The notes beneath the pieces were generated by a model, which worked only from the letters and a program-made list of their open reading frames with translations, made no database searches and was not told the DNA's origin. A stretch of DNA of 64,000 bases from Azolla caroliniana (Eukaryota > Polypodiophyta), in NCBI GenBank assembly GCA_043228905.1, contig JBHGNT010000014.1, forward strand, positions 3,844,001 to 3,908,000, given 5' to 3'. The translations under genes were made by a program, and so were the position numbers. Every line of letters starts with the position of its first letter. Positions within the stretch are counted from its first letter, which is position 1. This document shows positions 1-11,048 of this stretch, one piece after another.

Positions 1-365
1 GAGAGAGCGTTCCGAACGTGGGGTTTCTCTGAGTGCAGGTTCGCGTTTGCTAAGCTTCCACTGCCTTGGTGCTTCTGTGCTTCTTGGCTCGCGAAAAAAG
101 GTCTCCATGCGTTCTTCTTTTTCTCTGTGCGTCTTGGCGCCTTTTTCGAGCATGCGCACGTCGTGTACCAAATTAGTATTAAGCAATGTGGCGGCTCTTA
201 AATGCCCACTACGTACCTTTTCGCTCCTTGCTTTCACGTCCGTTCATACCTCGATTTTTAATGTTTTTTTTTTTTTAAATGACGGTGTGTGATCTTACAC
301 ATCCGTAGGTCCCTTCGGACCCTTACCGTTTTCCTTACGGGTTGCCGTGTCTTCCTTCGTCTCTG
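1..365 (-). other. G1 sequence downstream of the integrase
   Basis: This stretch follows the integrase stop and should be the 3' untranslated part of G1. It contains a T-rich run near 257-277 (A-rich on the element strand). It does not match the 5' LTR at 6201-6549. I see no supportable gene in it. Confidence 0.5.
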
Positions 366-1397
366 CTACGGGTTCCCGTCGTCTTTTTCTTCCATCCGTA
401 CCGCTCCCGGACAGGTTCCCGGTATAGTGCCGGTGAGCTGCATAAACGGGTTCTTTGGCATCGGTCCTTTATAGGGCTTTAGTCTAAATCCGTTCACCCA
501 CTTGCCTAGTACTTCACCGGCAAGTGTCCCTATCTGATAGGACCCGTTGTATTCCCGTGTCAGCCAATACGGGCCTGTCCATCTAAACCGGAGTTTACCC
601 GACATCTTGCCCATCCTCGTTTGGAATACTAGCACCGGCTTTCCGATTTCGAACATCTTTTCGTTACCTTTCCGGTGACGGTCAACGAACGCTTTCCGTC
701 GTCGTTGCTCCAGTTCCATGTGTAGGATGCTGGCCAGCCGTTGCTCCTCCAGTTCGCATAGTGTTGCTAGCCGCATTTCCTCCGACTTCTTTTCATTCAG
801 CCGTTCCCGTAGTTGGATCCGTAAGCTTGGTACCTGAAACTCCACCGGCATGACCGCCTCTAAGCCGAACGCTAACCGGAACGGCGTTGTCTGGATACTT
901 GTTTTGTATGCCGTTCGGTACGCCCATAGCGCGCTATGGAGCTTTGTATCCCAGTCCATCCGGTTTTCATTGACGATTTTGCGGAGAATGTTCTGCAGCG
1001 TTTTGTTGGTTGACTCTGCTAACCCGTTCGCTTGTGGGTAGTACGGTGTGCTCCGTTTATGGACCACGGCATAGAACGTTGTTAAGCTTTCCACTACCTG
1101 GCCGAGGAAGTGCCCTTCTTGGTCGCTGATTAATTCAATCGGACATCCATATCGGCACCAAATGTTCTCGTACAAGAATTTTGCTGTGGATGACGCGGTA
1201 TTGTCTCTCAAGGCCTTAGCCTCCACCCATTTAGTGCAATAATCCGTTGCCACGATGACATAACGATTACCCGTTCTCATTGCCGGTGGCTTGAACGGTC
1301 CGACAAAATCCAACCCCATTTCTGGAATGGCTCTAGTGGAAGTACCGGTTGGTGTGGCATCCGTGCTTGCTCCGTAGGCTGGCCCATTCGTTGGCAT
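366..1397 (-). pseudogene. G1 integrase catalytic core and C terminus
   Basis: This frame encodes the integrase core, which inserts the cDNA into chromosomes. Motifs seen are MGLDFVGPF with the first Asp, ELISDQEGHF with the second Asp, and YPQANGLAESTNKTL with the Glu of the D,D,E triad. A basic C-terminal part ends in a KWVNGFRLKPYKG segment. It is one frame off the upstream RNase H frame. The slip is at a four-G run near 1311-1316, where KWGLDFVGP is expected but the upstream frame reads KWGWILS. No chromodomain follows. Confidence 0.85.
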
Positions 1398-2341
1398 AGG
1401 TCACATTCCTTAGCATACTTGACGACGTCTTTTAACATCGTGGGCCACCATAACCCGCTCTGCCATACTTTCCTTGCCGTCGCTTCCCCGGCATAGTGTC
1501 CTCCAGCAACCCCACAGTGTGCTTCCCGTAAGATTACTTGTTTCTCGTCACTACGGACTGCCCGTCTCCATATTCCATCTGCTCCCTTGTGGTAGAGAGT
1601 GTCCCGTAACAGACAGAAATTGCGGCTCTGCACCGCCAGTCGTTTCCTCTCGTCCCGGTTCATTTCCTCCGGTGGCAGGCCCGTGCTTAGGAACTGGTGC
1701 ATGTTTGTCAGCCACCTATCTTCTGATGCCACCGTGTCGTCCGCTGCCGTTTCCGGGGTGATACGGAATAACTCTGCGTCCAAGAATTCATCCGCTACTC
1801 CGTCGCCTGATTCTCCGGACTCTAACCGGCTCAGATAGTCTGCTACGGCATGCTGGATACCGGGCCGGTGGAAAATCTCGAATTCGAACTCCTGCAACAG
1901 CAAGGTCCAACGGGCCAACTTACCGGTCAGGGACACCTTGGACACTAAGTACAGGAGCGCCGAGTGATCCACATGAAAGGAGAACTTCCTTCCCAATAGG
2001 TAATGACGAAACTTTGTGACACTGTAGATCATGCCCAGGGCCTCCCGTTCCGTCGTCGAATAGTTCTTCTCCGCTTGGGACAGCTTCCGGCTGGCGTAAT
2101 ATACCGGCTGGTACCATTTGGGCTCTGTAAGTTGCATTAAGGAGCTGCCGATAGCGATGTCGGAAGCGTCCACGAACACATGAAATTCCTTGCTCCAATC
2201 CGGAGGCTGCACGACGGGTGCTTGCGACAAAAGTACCTTCAGGGCATTGTATGCCTTATCCTCCGTATCCGTCCATTGGAACGGTGTCCGATGTACCGCG
2301 GTGTGTAATGGTGTAGCCAAGTCAGCCAAGTGACGGAGCAT
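1277..2341 (-). pseudogene. G1 RNase H and integrase zinc-binding region
   Basis: It follows the RT in the same frame after a TAG stop at 2360-2362. The RNase H domain starts at HVFVDASDIAIGSSL, with catalytic Asp residues here and in the HVDHSAL segment. It is followed by the integrase HHCC zinc finger, with His in the AHCGVAGGHYAG segment and Cys in CDLCQRMG. The frame is lost at a G run near 1311-1316, just as the integrase core begins. The stop probably replaced CAG, since the protein reads through smoothly on both sides. Confidence 0.85.
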
Positions 2342-2359
2342 CCGGCTGTGCCACCGGAT

Positions 2360-5188
2360 CTATCCTAAGAATCGGCTTAGTGCTTTGGCTGTTTTCGGCG
2401 CCGGTGCCCCTAGTATCGCGTTTACTTTGTCCGGGTCGACCGCAATGCCCTCCTTACTTACAATGTGTCCCAGCAATATTCCACTTGAAACTCCAAAGAT
2501 GCATTTTGCTGGGTTTAAGCTTAGCCGGTATAACCTACACTTTTCAAGGCATAACCGTAGGTGCTGCAAATGGTCTTTTCCCCGGCTATAGACTGCAAAA
2601 TCATCCAGGAAAACCTGCATCAAGGCAGGAATGTATTCGCCGAAGATCTCCATGATGATTCGCTGGAAAGTTGCTGGTGCCGTTTTTAGGCCGAACATCA
2701 TTACTTCGGCCACAAACACCCCCCATTCGGTGACGAACGCTGTCTTCTCCTGGTCGTCGGGGTGCATCCGGATTTGATTGTATCCGCTGAACCCGTCTAG
2801 AAAGCTATAAACTTCATGGCCGGCGACGGCATCCAGTACTCCATCCGTGAACGGAAGCGGGAATGCATCCGTAATTGTGGCTGCATTTAGTTTCCTGTAA
2901 TCTACACACACGCGGATTTTACCGTTCTTCTTTGGGACGACGACGATGGGGCTCAGCCACGTCGCTTTCTTTACCGGCCGGATGAAGCCCACTCTTAGGA
3001 GTTTGTCGATTTCCTCCTTCACTTTGGCGGCGTAGTTGGGGTTCATTCGGTAACGTCTTTGCGCCACTGGTTTCGCGTCCTTGCCTAAGTGGATCTGATG
3101 CTGATATAATTGAGGGTCCAGCCCTCGCATGTCTTCGTATGACCAGGCGAATACGTCGCGAAACTCCGTGAGAAGTTTGATCATCGCCGCTTTATCTTCC
3201 GGCTTCATTTCTTTGGCGATGTGTACCGGCTTTGATTCGTCCTTGCTTCCTAGGTTCACTTCGTCGAGCTGGGATGCTTTTACCCGTTGGGAAACGGCCA
3301 TTTCCCGTTCCAACGCTTCCTGTGCTTGCCGTAATTCCCGAATCGCATCTTTGTCTGGTTCGGCTTCGGTTTCGTCCCGCTGCGGCAAGTATGGCGCTAC
3401 GGCTTCAGCCACGTCAATCTCGAAGAGTGGTACGATCTTCGGGTGTTCCTCCAAGTACTGGGCTTCTTCGTCGTCTGCCAACCCTTCAAGCATGTTCACG
3501 CATTCCGCATACAGCGGTGTGCATTCCTTACCGTTGCTCGTCCGTGGTTGTGTCGGTACCCGGACCTTGGCTTTTCCGCGCCGGAAGGTAATCATATTTT
3601 TCCGCCAATTTTGCTTGATGTGTGCTGTTTTCAACCATGGTCTGCCCAGCAACAGTGGGTACGCGCCTTGCGCCTGTAGCTGCAGCACTACAGCCGAGAT
3701 GTGAAATGTGTGACCTCCTATGGTGACTTCCAATTTCCGTATTAAGCCCGTCGGCCGTACAGAGCTCGTATCCGCCATCCGTAGCCAGAACGGACATGGC
3801 TCCCATTCATGTATACCCAAGGCATCGCACGTGCGGAGGCTTATTACGTTCACCCCGGAACCTCCATCGATTACTGTGCCGGGAAGTTCGTGCCCTTTGA
3901 CAATAGCTGTAATCACCGGACTACTAGTGTCCACCACCGTCGGTCCCTCCTCCGGGTTCGAGAAGAGGACTGGTGCCGGTGAGGCTATACCGTCTGTCAT
4001 GCCCGTTTTTAGTCCTTTCGTAAATCGCGGCACGAGCTGCAAGAGTCTTCCTAACGGCAACGTGATCTGACATTCTTGCAGTGCTTGCCATGTCTCGTTT
4101 TCTGGGTGGCTACCGCCGGCACTCCCTATGATATTCGCCTTTTGCCGTTCCGCGTCTGCGACGTTCCTTTCATTGGCTTCCTTCACCCATTCCGTCGCTT
4201 GTTTTCGTATGGCCTCTTGTGTTTCCCACTCTTTGGCCATGCCTTTCGACCGTGTGGTTACTTGCTGTATATCCGCCACTTCCGGAACCACCATATTAAC
4301 TGTTGGTCGTTTCTCGTAGCTCTTTACCGGGCACTGGTTACTGTAGTGGCCTTCCTGCCTGCAGTAGTAGCAGTACTCTTTATGGGTATTGCTGGATTCA
4401 GCATTGCTGGTAGCCGGAGTCGGTCCCGTAGTGAGTGGTGCGTTCTGTGCCGGTTGGCTCCTTGGGGTTCCATGTTCCGGGTCCCTAGGGTGACCACCTT
4501 TCTTGAAATTGCGTTTCTTATTATTCTTATTTTTATTTCGGTAGTCCGGTCGTGGTGGATCGTAAAATCGGCCGTAGTCCTCCTGGTGCTTCCGGTAACC
4601 AGGGGAATGGTCTCTGTCGTATTGCTCGTGTCGTCTGTTGGACTCCCGATAACGGTCCGATCGCTCATACCGGTCGTAGTTATCATGCCGATTCCCGTAC
4701 CGGTCATCATTCTCTTGTCTGTCTCCGTACCGAACATCCTGTGCCGGTCGGTACCGGTTCATTTTTTGCCAACGATCGTCATCTTCGTCTCGACTGCTTC
4801 TTGGCTCGATCCGTCGGACGGGTGGTGCTTGTCGGTTTAACAGGTTATACTCGCACCGGTCCGTTGTATGACTCTTGGATTGACAAATCACACACTGGGT
4901 TCGCATGGTGCATTCCACTGCCGAGTGTCCGGCATTCAAGCAGATTGTGCATTGAATTGCCTGCCGGAACCGGAGATCTTCCTCGGTGGGTAGCGCCCGT
5001 TGCAGTGTTCCCAGTGTAAGCCATGAGCTTGACTTTTCCATTTCTCTGACCCGGTCAATGACCTGGTCAATGGTGCTTCCTCGAAAGTCGATTACCGTAC
5101 GCACCGTGCGTAACGGTTCCCGGAGTGCGTTTAAAAATATCGTCCGTAATTCCTCCTCCGGGGGTGCACGGGTAAGCTGGCTATGCAT
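2360..5188 (-). pseudogene. G1 gag C-terminal half, protease and reverse transcriptase
   Basis: A 942-codon frame continues the gag of 5237-6151 in the same phase after a TGA. It has three CX2CX4HX4C zinc knuckles, at about residues 80-93, 99-112 and 273-286. A long Arg/Tyr/Asp-rich linker separates the second from the third. Protease follows, with the active site in TVIDGGSGVNV. The RT has the VCVDYRKLNAAT motif and the catalytic FLDD box (QVFLDDFAVYS). It ends at a TAG at 2360-2362, right after the SRFLG motif at the RT/RNase H join. Confidence 0.9.
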
Positions 5189-5236
5189 TCGTTGGAAACG
5201 GATGACGAATTGGGGAATGCTTTCCCCTGCCTCCTG

Positions 5237-6151
5237 TCAGATCGTATAAAACAGGCCCACCATTGTCATCTGGTCGACCTCCTTGTGGAAAAAATGCAAG
5301 AATTTTGCTTTTAATTCTGCAAAGGTTGTAATGGTCGCCGGGTCCTGCGTCCGCCACCATCGTGTCGCTGGTCCTTCCAACGTGACCCCGAACTCCGCTA
5401 TCTTCGAGCGTTCTTCTTCCTCCGGTGTCATTCGCTGGGACGTGTGATTTGCTTCCCATGTCTGCTCGAAGGCATGAACATGCGCTTCCGCGTCCGGATC
5501 ATCGCGATACTTTGAGTATTGGAACGACATGTCGTCGTCCAGTATTAGGCCGCGGTTTAGTGGCATTTGTTGATATCTTTCCGGTTCCCTCTCCGGTTCC
5601 ACTTCCGGTTGTTTTGCCGGTGCTTTTTCCGGTTCCTCTTCCGGTTCTTTTTCCGGTTCTTTCACCGGCTCGTCTTCCGGTACCTTTGCCGGCTCTTTCG
5701 TTGGTGTCGGTGGCTTTGCTTCTTCCACTTCCGGTGTTGATGGGTTGACGGCTTCCGTTTGCGGTTGCGGTTCTGGAGTCGGCACGGTATCCGACCCGTC
5801 GTCCTCCGGGCCGCCGGGGGTATCGTTGCTGCTCCGGTAGTTCGTGTGCACGTTGTATCCCCCTTCGGAATCCGATTCGTAGGCTGAAAAGACTTCTGCC
5901 TCGTTTTCTCCGCTTGCCAGCGCCTCCAGGAGGCGTTCGGTTTCCCGGAGACTACTTAGACTGCTTCCGTCGTCCTGGTCGCGAGTTTGCTGTAACCGAA
6001 GAGATTCCTCCGCGACTCTCCGGATCTCGTTGGAGAACGAACGATCCGAGCGAATTTCGTGCGCTGCTTGCTGGAAAGCCTCACGCCGTCTTTGCCGTTC
6101 GGCGAGGCATCGAGCTCGGTCTGTAACCAAGTCGTGCGTTGGTCTAGTCAT
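5237..6151 (-). pseudogene. G1 gag N-terminal half
   Basis: A 304-codon frame opens about 30 bases inside the primer-binding site and begins MTRPTHDLV. It contains an acidic, Pro-rich region with repeated EPEKEPEEEPEK-type units, then the retrotransposon Gag domain, recognisable by RWWRTQDPATITTFAELKAKF. It stops at a TGA (5237-5239) inside the conserved Gag motif (...FYTI, stop, QEAGESIPQF). Arg (CGA) is the usual residue there, so this is probably a CGA to TGA change. Confidence 0.85.
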
Positions 6152-6180
6152 CCATTACCGTCGTTCGCTGCGAGAAAGCA

Positions 6181-6196
6181 GGAATCGTGGTCGCCA
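6181..6196 (-). other. G1 primer-binding site
   Basis: On the minus strand TGGCGACCACGATTCC lies four bases after the end of the LTR and just upstream of gag. TGGCGA at this position is common for plant Ty3/gypsy elements that prime on tRNAs ending in TCGCCA. The exact tRNA is not assigned. Confidence 0.6.
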
Positions 6197-6200
6197 AAAC

Positions 6201-6549
6201 TGTGTTATTCGCTGGCCGGACAAGGCCTAACACAAGGTGTCACGGAGACACTTCACCAAAGGGTGATTACGGCGTAGGATTAAGATTCAACGATTACACC
6301 GACTTACGTAGGTTACACGATTAGAATGCTTTGGTTAATTACACGCGTAAGATATAACAGTAATTACAGAACGGAAATCAAGACAGAAGTATAAACACCA
6401 TAAGCTCTATTAATTATCCGCTGTGATTACAATGGGGTCCGGCCTTTTAAATAGGTTTCCGGCCCGTAGTACAAAACGGTGCCTATCGCACCTATTCGGG
6501 ATCCGTCCGGATCTGAAACGGCATACCGTTTCCAGTCCGTCCGTCCACA
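6201..6549 (-). repeat. G1 5' long terminal repeat
   Basis: On the minus strand this segment starts TGTGGACGG and ends AATAACACA, giving TGTG...CACA ends. It is followed by a four-base spacer and a primer-binding site. A TATA-like box CTATTTAAAAG lies at 6444-6454. The boundaries are inferred from the ends and the primer site only, because the partner LTR is outside the window. Confidence 0.55.
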
Positions 6550-6816
6550 CTATGCTCATTTACAACCATATTTAATTAATTCCTTCACTCCGTATTTTGG
6601 ACTCCTTGCCGGCCGGTAACAGGGAGGGGGGTGGAGCCATTCTAGGCACCACCCCCACCCCACAATGCTTCTCAATGCTTGTCTTGCATCTTCATGATCT
6701 CTCACCATCATACCATTCATCATCTCCACCATTACACCATGTCTATCTTCATCATCAATCATCATCATTATCATTCTCATTAACCCTAACCCTAAAAACC
6801 TACAACACTCTATGGG
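6550..6816. other. Low-complexity spacer with short telomere-like run
   Basis: No gene is seen. The stretch has a CATCAT-rich tract (about 6710-6780) and TAACCCTAACCCTAAAAACC, about two and a half plant telomere units, near 6780-6800. Confidence 0.4.
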
Positions 6817-6837
6817 GTGGAAGTATGGGGCGGTAAG

Positions 6838-7125
6838 ATCCCTAAATCTATGTGGAAAGAGTTTGAAAATGTCCAAAAACATTTTCGTACAAATTTTCTA
6901 CAAATTAAGAAACAAACGCCCTACACCATCCTACTCCTTGAGACGGGATTGCTTCCCATTGAGATAATGGCCATGGAAAGGGTTGTTGAATACATGCTTA
7001 AGGTTCAAAAAAGCCCCTCACATCGACTTCCTAGATTTGCATGGGAAGGAAGCAAAAAGAACGGGTTCGCGTTCACAAGTGGAAGGATCGCGTATAAATG
7101 GAAGGATAAGGAAAATTTTGGTTGA
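6838..7125 (+). pseudogene. LINE-type element fragment
   Basis: The translation contains ILLLETGLLPIEIMAMERV, then a Tyr/Lys-rich helix and HRLPRFAWE. From memory of plant LINE proteins, this pattern (ETG..P.E..A..RV, then RLPR.AWE) occurs C-terminal to the reverse transcriptase. The 22.0-22.7 kb fragment seems to be the adjacent downstream part of the same kind of element. There is no RT catalytic core, and the piece is isolated between G1 and a decayed transposase. Confidence 0.4.
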
Positions 7126-7427
7126 TTTGAGGGCTTTTTCAATGATTTTACAAAACACATTGATACCAGTATCATACATGTTCAAACATACTATGAAAAA
7201 GGTTAAAAATTCACTATTTTCGTGATTTAGAAGTAACTAAAAAAAGAGGAATTTCAAAAAGTTACATTCTCAATTTATATCACAAACTTTACAACCAATG
7301 TTATTTTATAAGAAATGATTTTTTAGAAATCATAAGAATTCAAAACACATGCTTTTATATTACTCGATTTGTTACAAGCGGAATGTATTTACACTTAATA
7401 GCCAAAAATACATTCATGATCATTCCT
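7126..7427. other. AT-rich spacer, nothing recognised
   Basis: It lies between the LINE scrap and the 3' end of the minus-strand transposase-like gene. I see no reading frame, repeat or terminal inverted repeat that can be supported. Confidence 0.3.
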
Positions 7428-7676
7428 TTACGGAGAATCACTACTATAACTAATATACAATGACGATTCCTCCTCGTCATCCTCGGATGTACCAATCAGT
7501 GCATTATCTTCGTCATAAACCAAATGGTTTGACTCTAGATTATATGTAGCAGATCTCGTTTGCCTTTGACTCGAGCTACATTGTAGACCTGGTAATTTTT
7601 CTTTTATTATATCTATTGTGGACTTCCTTAATCGTCCGGCTTTTGTAAGTGTGAAGTCGTACACGATGATATCCAC
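7428..7676 (-). pseudogene. Probable last exon of the DUF7869-like gene
   Basis: The frame begins VDIIVYDFTLTKAGRLRKST and ends in an acidic/Ser-rich tail. A strong donor (ACAG|GTAAGT, GT at 7773-7774) closes the frame just upstream, so this is probably a separate 3' exon. The acceptor is not certain; the A/G-rich stretch at about 7690-7745 lies between them. Function unknown. Confidence 0.4.
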
Positions 7677-7748
7677 ATCAGAGATATCAAGGGTAGAGGT
7701 GTTACGAATGTTTCGCTTCCTCTTCCTACCTCCCCTTCTTGTTGGGCA

Positions 7749-8840
7749 TTATATCATCTCCAATGTATACTTACCTGTAAAAGCATTTGCACTTCTAGTG
7801 TTGTACCAATGAACGTTTATAGACTTGGTAGTGTTTTCTATTTCATGCATTATCACTTCTAGAATTTTACCAACCCAAAATTGGTGGCCATGTGAATTCT
7901 CATCAGCAGGCGTTGCAATCAACATCCCCGCCGTGAGCTCTTGCAAATTGCCTTGCCATCTAGCTTTGGCTGCTTTGGTCATCCTTGGTCCCACATAAAT
8001 GTCTCTTTGTTGTGGATGGACCAAACTGTCATTAATCGCATTTGTTGGTTGCTCCAGAGTTCTATTTACACGATCATGTTGCAGCGACCATGTGAATGGC
8101 GTTTCCAAATTCCAATTATCACCAAATACACAATTGTCTATAATTCCTTTCTGATCACTATAAAATACATCCCACCATGACGTGTCTTGTTGTGCAGCAT
8201 ATTTCTTGACGGCCTCAATATGCTTTCTTTTTTCTTCTAAGGCTTGGAGCCATAACCGTTTTTGTTCCAATACCAAGTCACTCTGCAACCGTCCTTTCTT
8301 CTCAATTGGCATTTGCTTAGCTCCATGGACAATTGTACTCGGCATACAAAGTAATAATTGGCAACCACCTTCAGGTTCCCATGTTGTAGAAGATGAATAT
8401 TGTTTCGCATACAAAAGTGTAGAACCACTTATTTCATTTTTCTTTATCATAAAAATGTGATTGAAGCTTATATTGTTTAACTGGGCAAGCACTTTAACAT
8501 TCCCAACACCCCCATCTGATATATATCTCTTAAAGTCATATACCTCCTTCAAGTGTAACACTTTTGGGCGTGGTGTATATGCATCACAAATGACATCAAA
8601 TAGTTTAGGTAATGTGAAAGCATCATGCCGAGACAACTGTCTTGAGAATGTGCTAAACATCTGATCTATATGATCATGTGTGTGGCCAACCAAAAGAAAA
8701 TTGACTTTCAGTTTCCTGAACAATCCTTGGTTGACCAACATAGTTAGATAGCCAAACACAGTTGAATTTTTGTTCTCTCTAGCAGTATTGTCCAATTGAA
8801 TGTATAGAATAGGGGGGAAAGGTTGGCCCCAAGACATCAA
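7749..8840 (-). pseudogene. DUF7869-like transposon protein, C-terminal domain
   Basis: This 363-codon frame starts just after an in-frame stop near 8844. It has ILYIQLDNTARENKN followed about 30 residues later by FLLVGHTHDHIDQMFSTFSR. Paired Asp-Asn and His-Thr-His-X2-Ile-Asp motifs are typical of the DUF7869 family, which is found mainly in transposon-like genes of plants and some invertebrates. I believe it has an RNase H-like fold, but no activity is established. A consensus splice donor occurs at 7773-7774, so the true exon ends at 7775 rather than at the frame's stop. Confidence 0.6.
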
Positions 8841-9224
8841 AACTCAGTGAATCACTATAAATGTTAGGTTAGGGTCATTGTGAACATTGGGATATGTAAT
8901 GAAGACGTGAGGTCCAACAGACCTATTATAAGCCAAGCATCCCACCAAGTGCATTTGAACAAGGCACTCATCATTGACGTCTTTGGGGAGCCTCCGCATA
9001 TGCGGCAATCACGTCTTCTTCTGGTCTATGCCATCTATCATTAAGAACATGTGTTGTTCGGGCCTCTTCAAACACTTCTCTCTATGATGCATCACCTTCT
9101 TTCGTTCTAACGATTGTGCCTCATGATGCTCTTGTAGTAACTTCTTACTCATATCCTTTTCCATTGATGTCTTTGCACCTTTAGCCAAACTTTCAAGATT
9201 TGCACAAATGGAGTAATACCCCAT
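8841..9224 (-). pseudogene. DUF7869-like protein, central part with stops
   Basis: This piece joins the N- and C-terminal parts. Read in the frame of the C-terminal part it gives a helical segment rich in Glu/Lys/His ending FLMIDGIDQKKT. A TGA (9007-9009) follows, then LPHMRRLPKDVND... and VFITYPNVHNDPN, then a second stop near 8844. The DG.DQKKT-stop-LPH pattern is typical of this family (DGMDQ.KT.LPH). Two stops and one frameshift (about 9220) show decay. Confidence 0.5.
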
Positions 9225-10120
9225 GCATACTTTACGTGGAATGATCGATAGACATCATAAACTTCCCGACATGAGTAATTATCAGAAAGGTGCATCCTAC
9301 CTGTAGTGGGCATTACTATACAATTTAACTGAAAGTAACTTTTCATCCAACCAATAGCATGTCTTCCAATTGCACCTTTCATACTTGGAACCTCTTTACA
9401 ATTGAGAATCTGATCCCCACTAAGTAGACATTGTTGTACTCTATGTAGCCGCATGTTACTAACATATAACGCAATTTTGAATGCAACTCTACATATCTGT
9501 TGTGCATGGAAGATATAATACTCGAATGATACTTTGATCCCCATACATTTGTCAAATACTAGTTGCATATGTGACCTGAGGTAAGTGTCTTGCTCATCAC
9601 CAGTCATCGAAAAATAGTATCGCCTTAATTCTCCCAACTTTGATTTTCCAATCATAGACATACAACCACGAGCACAACATATTTTTTTGACATCAAATCC
9701 AATCTGTTTATCTGATGTCACCAAGTTAAATCTAGCCAGACGAATTCTTCGTGGGATTCTTCTAATATGCATAGGGCTTCCAGATTTCTCTTCCTGCATA
9801 GAAGTTGGTGTAACCTTGTTATTATCCAATTCTTTGTTGTGACCATCGCCCATGATATTCGATGTTTCATTGGCACTACCTTCATTCTCCGTATCTTTAT
9901 TAATATCGTATTCTCCAATAGAGAACTCTTTACATGTGTCATTATTCACATTCGTTGTGCTCAGACAATACTCTTCGATAGAATATGGTGAGTCTGTGGA
10001 CAGACAATATTCTTCAATAGAAAATGGTGAGTCTGTCGACAAACAATACTCTTCGGTAGAAAACGAAGAGTCTGATGACAAACAATATTCTTCAATCGAG
10101 AACGGTGAATCTTCACTCAT
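9149..10120 (-). pseudogene. DUF7869-like protein, N-terminal part
   Basis: An ATG at 10118-10120 opens a 323-codon frame. Residues 1-55 are four copies of a 13-14-residue unit of the form DSPFSIEEYCLST. A basic RRIPRRIRLARFN segment follows, then a domain with CCARGCMSMIG, FDKCMGIKVS and SGDQILNCKEVPSMKGAIGRH. The frame is lost around 9220. It is divergent from the gene at 10967, with about 850 bp between the start codons. Confidence 0.5.
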
Positions 10121-10127
10121 GGCTTAA

Positions 10128-10815
10128 TGTCTAGACAGAGCTCTTTAAGTTATGTGCTTAGGCTAAGGCAAAAAACTAATAAGCTCCTCTCTAAACATAT
10201 ACTCCTCTCTAAACATAAACTCCTCTCAAAACAGAAGCTCCCTCAATATAATGTCTATATTATTCAATATTATATTAATAGAATAAATAAAAAATATTAT
10301 TTTAAATATAGTAATTGTATTTAACATATTAATAATTACTTAAACTAGTCTATATGAAGTTAAATCAAGTATAATATAATTACAATCATTACCAAGCCAT
10401 ATATATGTTGGATTAAAGTTAAAATCATTGGTTAATTAATGGCACCCATATTTAATATAGAACTTCTCAATCATTGGTTCATTATGCCCACCATTTTAAA
10501 TATAAGACTTTTCAATCATTGGTTCATTCATGCCCACATCTTTAATACAAAGCAATTAAGAGTCATAAAAATGTTGATTTCAGTAATCAATCATTGGTTC
10601 ATTCATGAACCTCTATCATTGTTTCCTTCATGACCTTCAAAGTCATTGTAAGTTATTTTGACTATAAAATATTCATCAATATGTTAGTTTGACTTTGTAA
10701 TCATTAATGCAATCATAAGTTACTCTCATTAATGTGACCGTGGTTACTAACTAACCTCACGCTTTCCAACCCTAGTTAAAGTGAATGTGGTTACTTTAAC
10801 CACTATGGTCAATCC
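10128..10815. other. AT-rich divergent intergenic region with short repeats
   Basis: It separates two divergent genes. It contains three or more CTCCTCTCTAAACATA-like units at 10183-10245 and three to four copies of TCAATCATTGGTTCATT at about 10468-10610. No gene is seen. It probably holds the promoter of the minus-strand gene, but no clear TATA box was assigned. Confidence 0.35.
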
Positions 10816-10826
10816 CTATAAATAGG
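10816..10826 (+). promoter_or_regulatory. TATA box of the DIPYG-motif gene
   Basis: CTATAAATAGG lies about 150 bp upstream of the ATG at 10967. The transcript would contain a nine-codon upstream reading frame at 10918-10947. Confidence 0.6.
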
Positions 10827-10966
10827 AAGACCTCGTCATATTTCACTCACACGAAACACAAGAGCACACACAACAAACAAAACAAACAAAGCAAACAAAG
10901 CACACAGAGCACGAAGCATGAAGCACGATAGCGAGATCTCCACCTAAAAATCGACAAATATCAACC

Positions 10967-11001
10967 ATGTCTTCAAAGAAAATCGAGCGCCAAGACTCCA
11001 G
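10967..11001 (+). CDS. DIPYG-motif gene, exon 1
   Basis: An ATG in good context (AACCATGTC) starts MSSKKIERQDS and ends at CCAG|GTAAGC, a consensus donor with GT at 11002-11003. It leaves two bases (AG) that join the G at 12230 to give Arg, keeping the frame of exon 2. This ties the TATA box at 10816 to the downstream reading frame across a 1,228-bp intron. Confidence 0.55.
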
Positions 11002-11048
11002 GTAAGCCTCTGACACTGTAGACATTTTTGTAAATATGTTTTAGCATC

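Larger units (their letters stand above)
1..6549 (-). mobile_element. Ty3/gypsy LTR retrotransposon G1, 5' LTR through integrase
   Basis: Read on the minus strand the order is LTR, primer-binding site, gag, three zinc knuckles, protease, reverse transcriptase, RNase H, integrase. This order (integrase last) is that of Ty3/gypsy. The polyprotein is interrupted by two in-frame stops and one frameshift, so the copy is dead. No second copy of the 6201-6549 LTR is seen at the left, so the 3' LTR should lie beyond base 1. No chromodomain is visible after the integrase. Confidence 0.9.
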
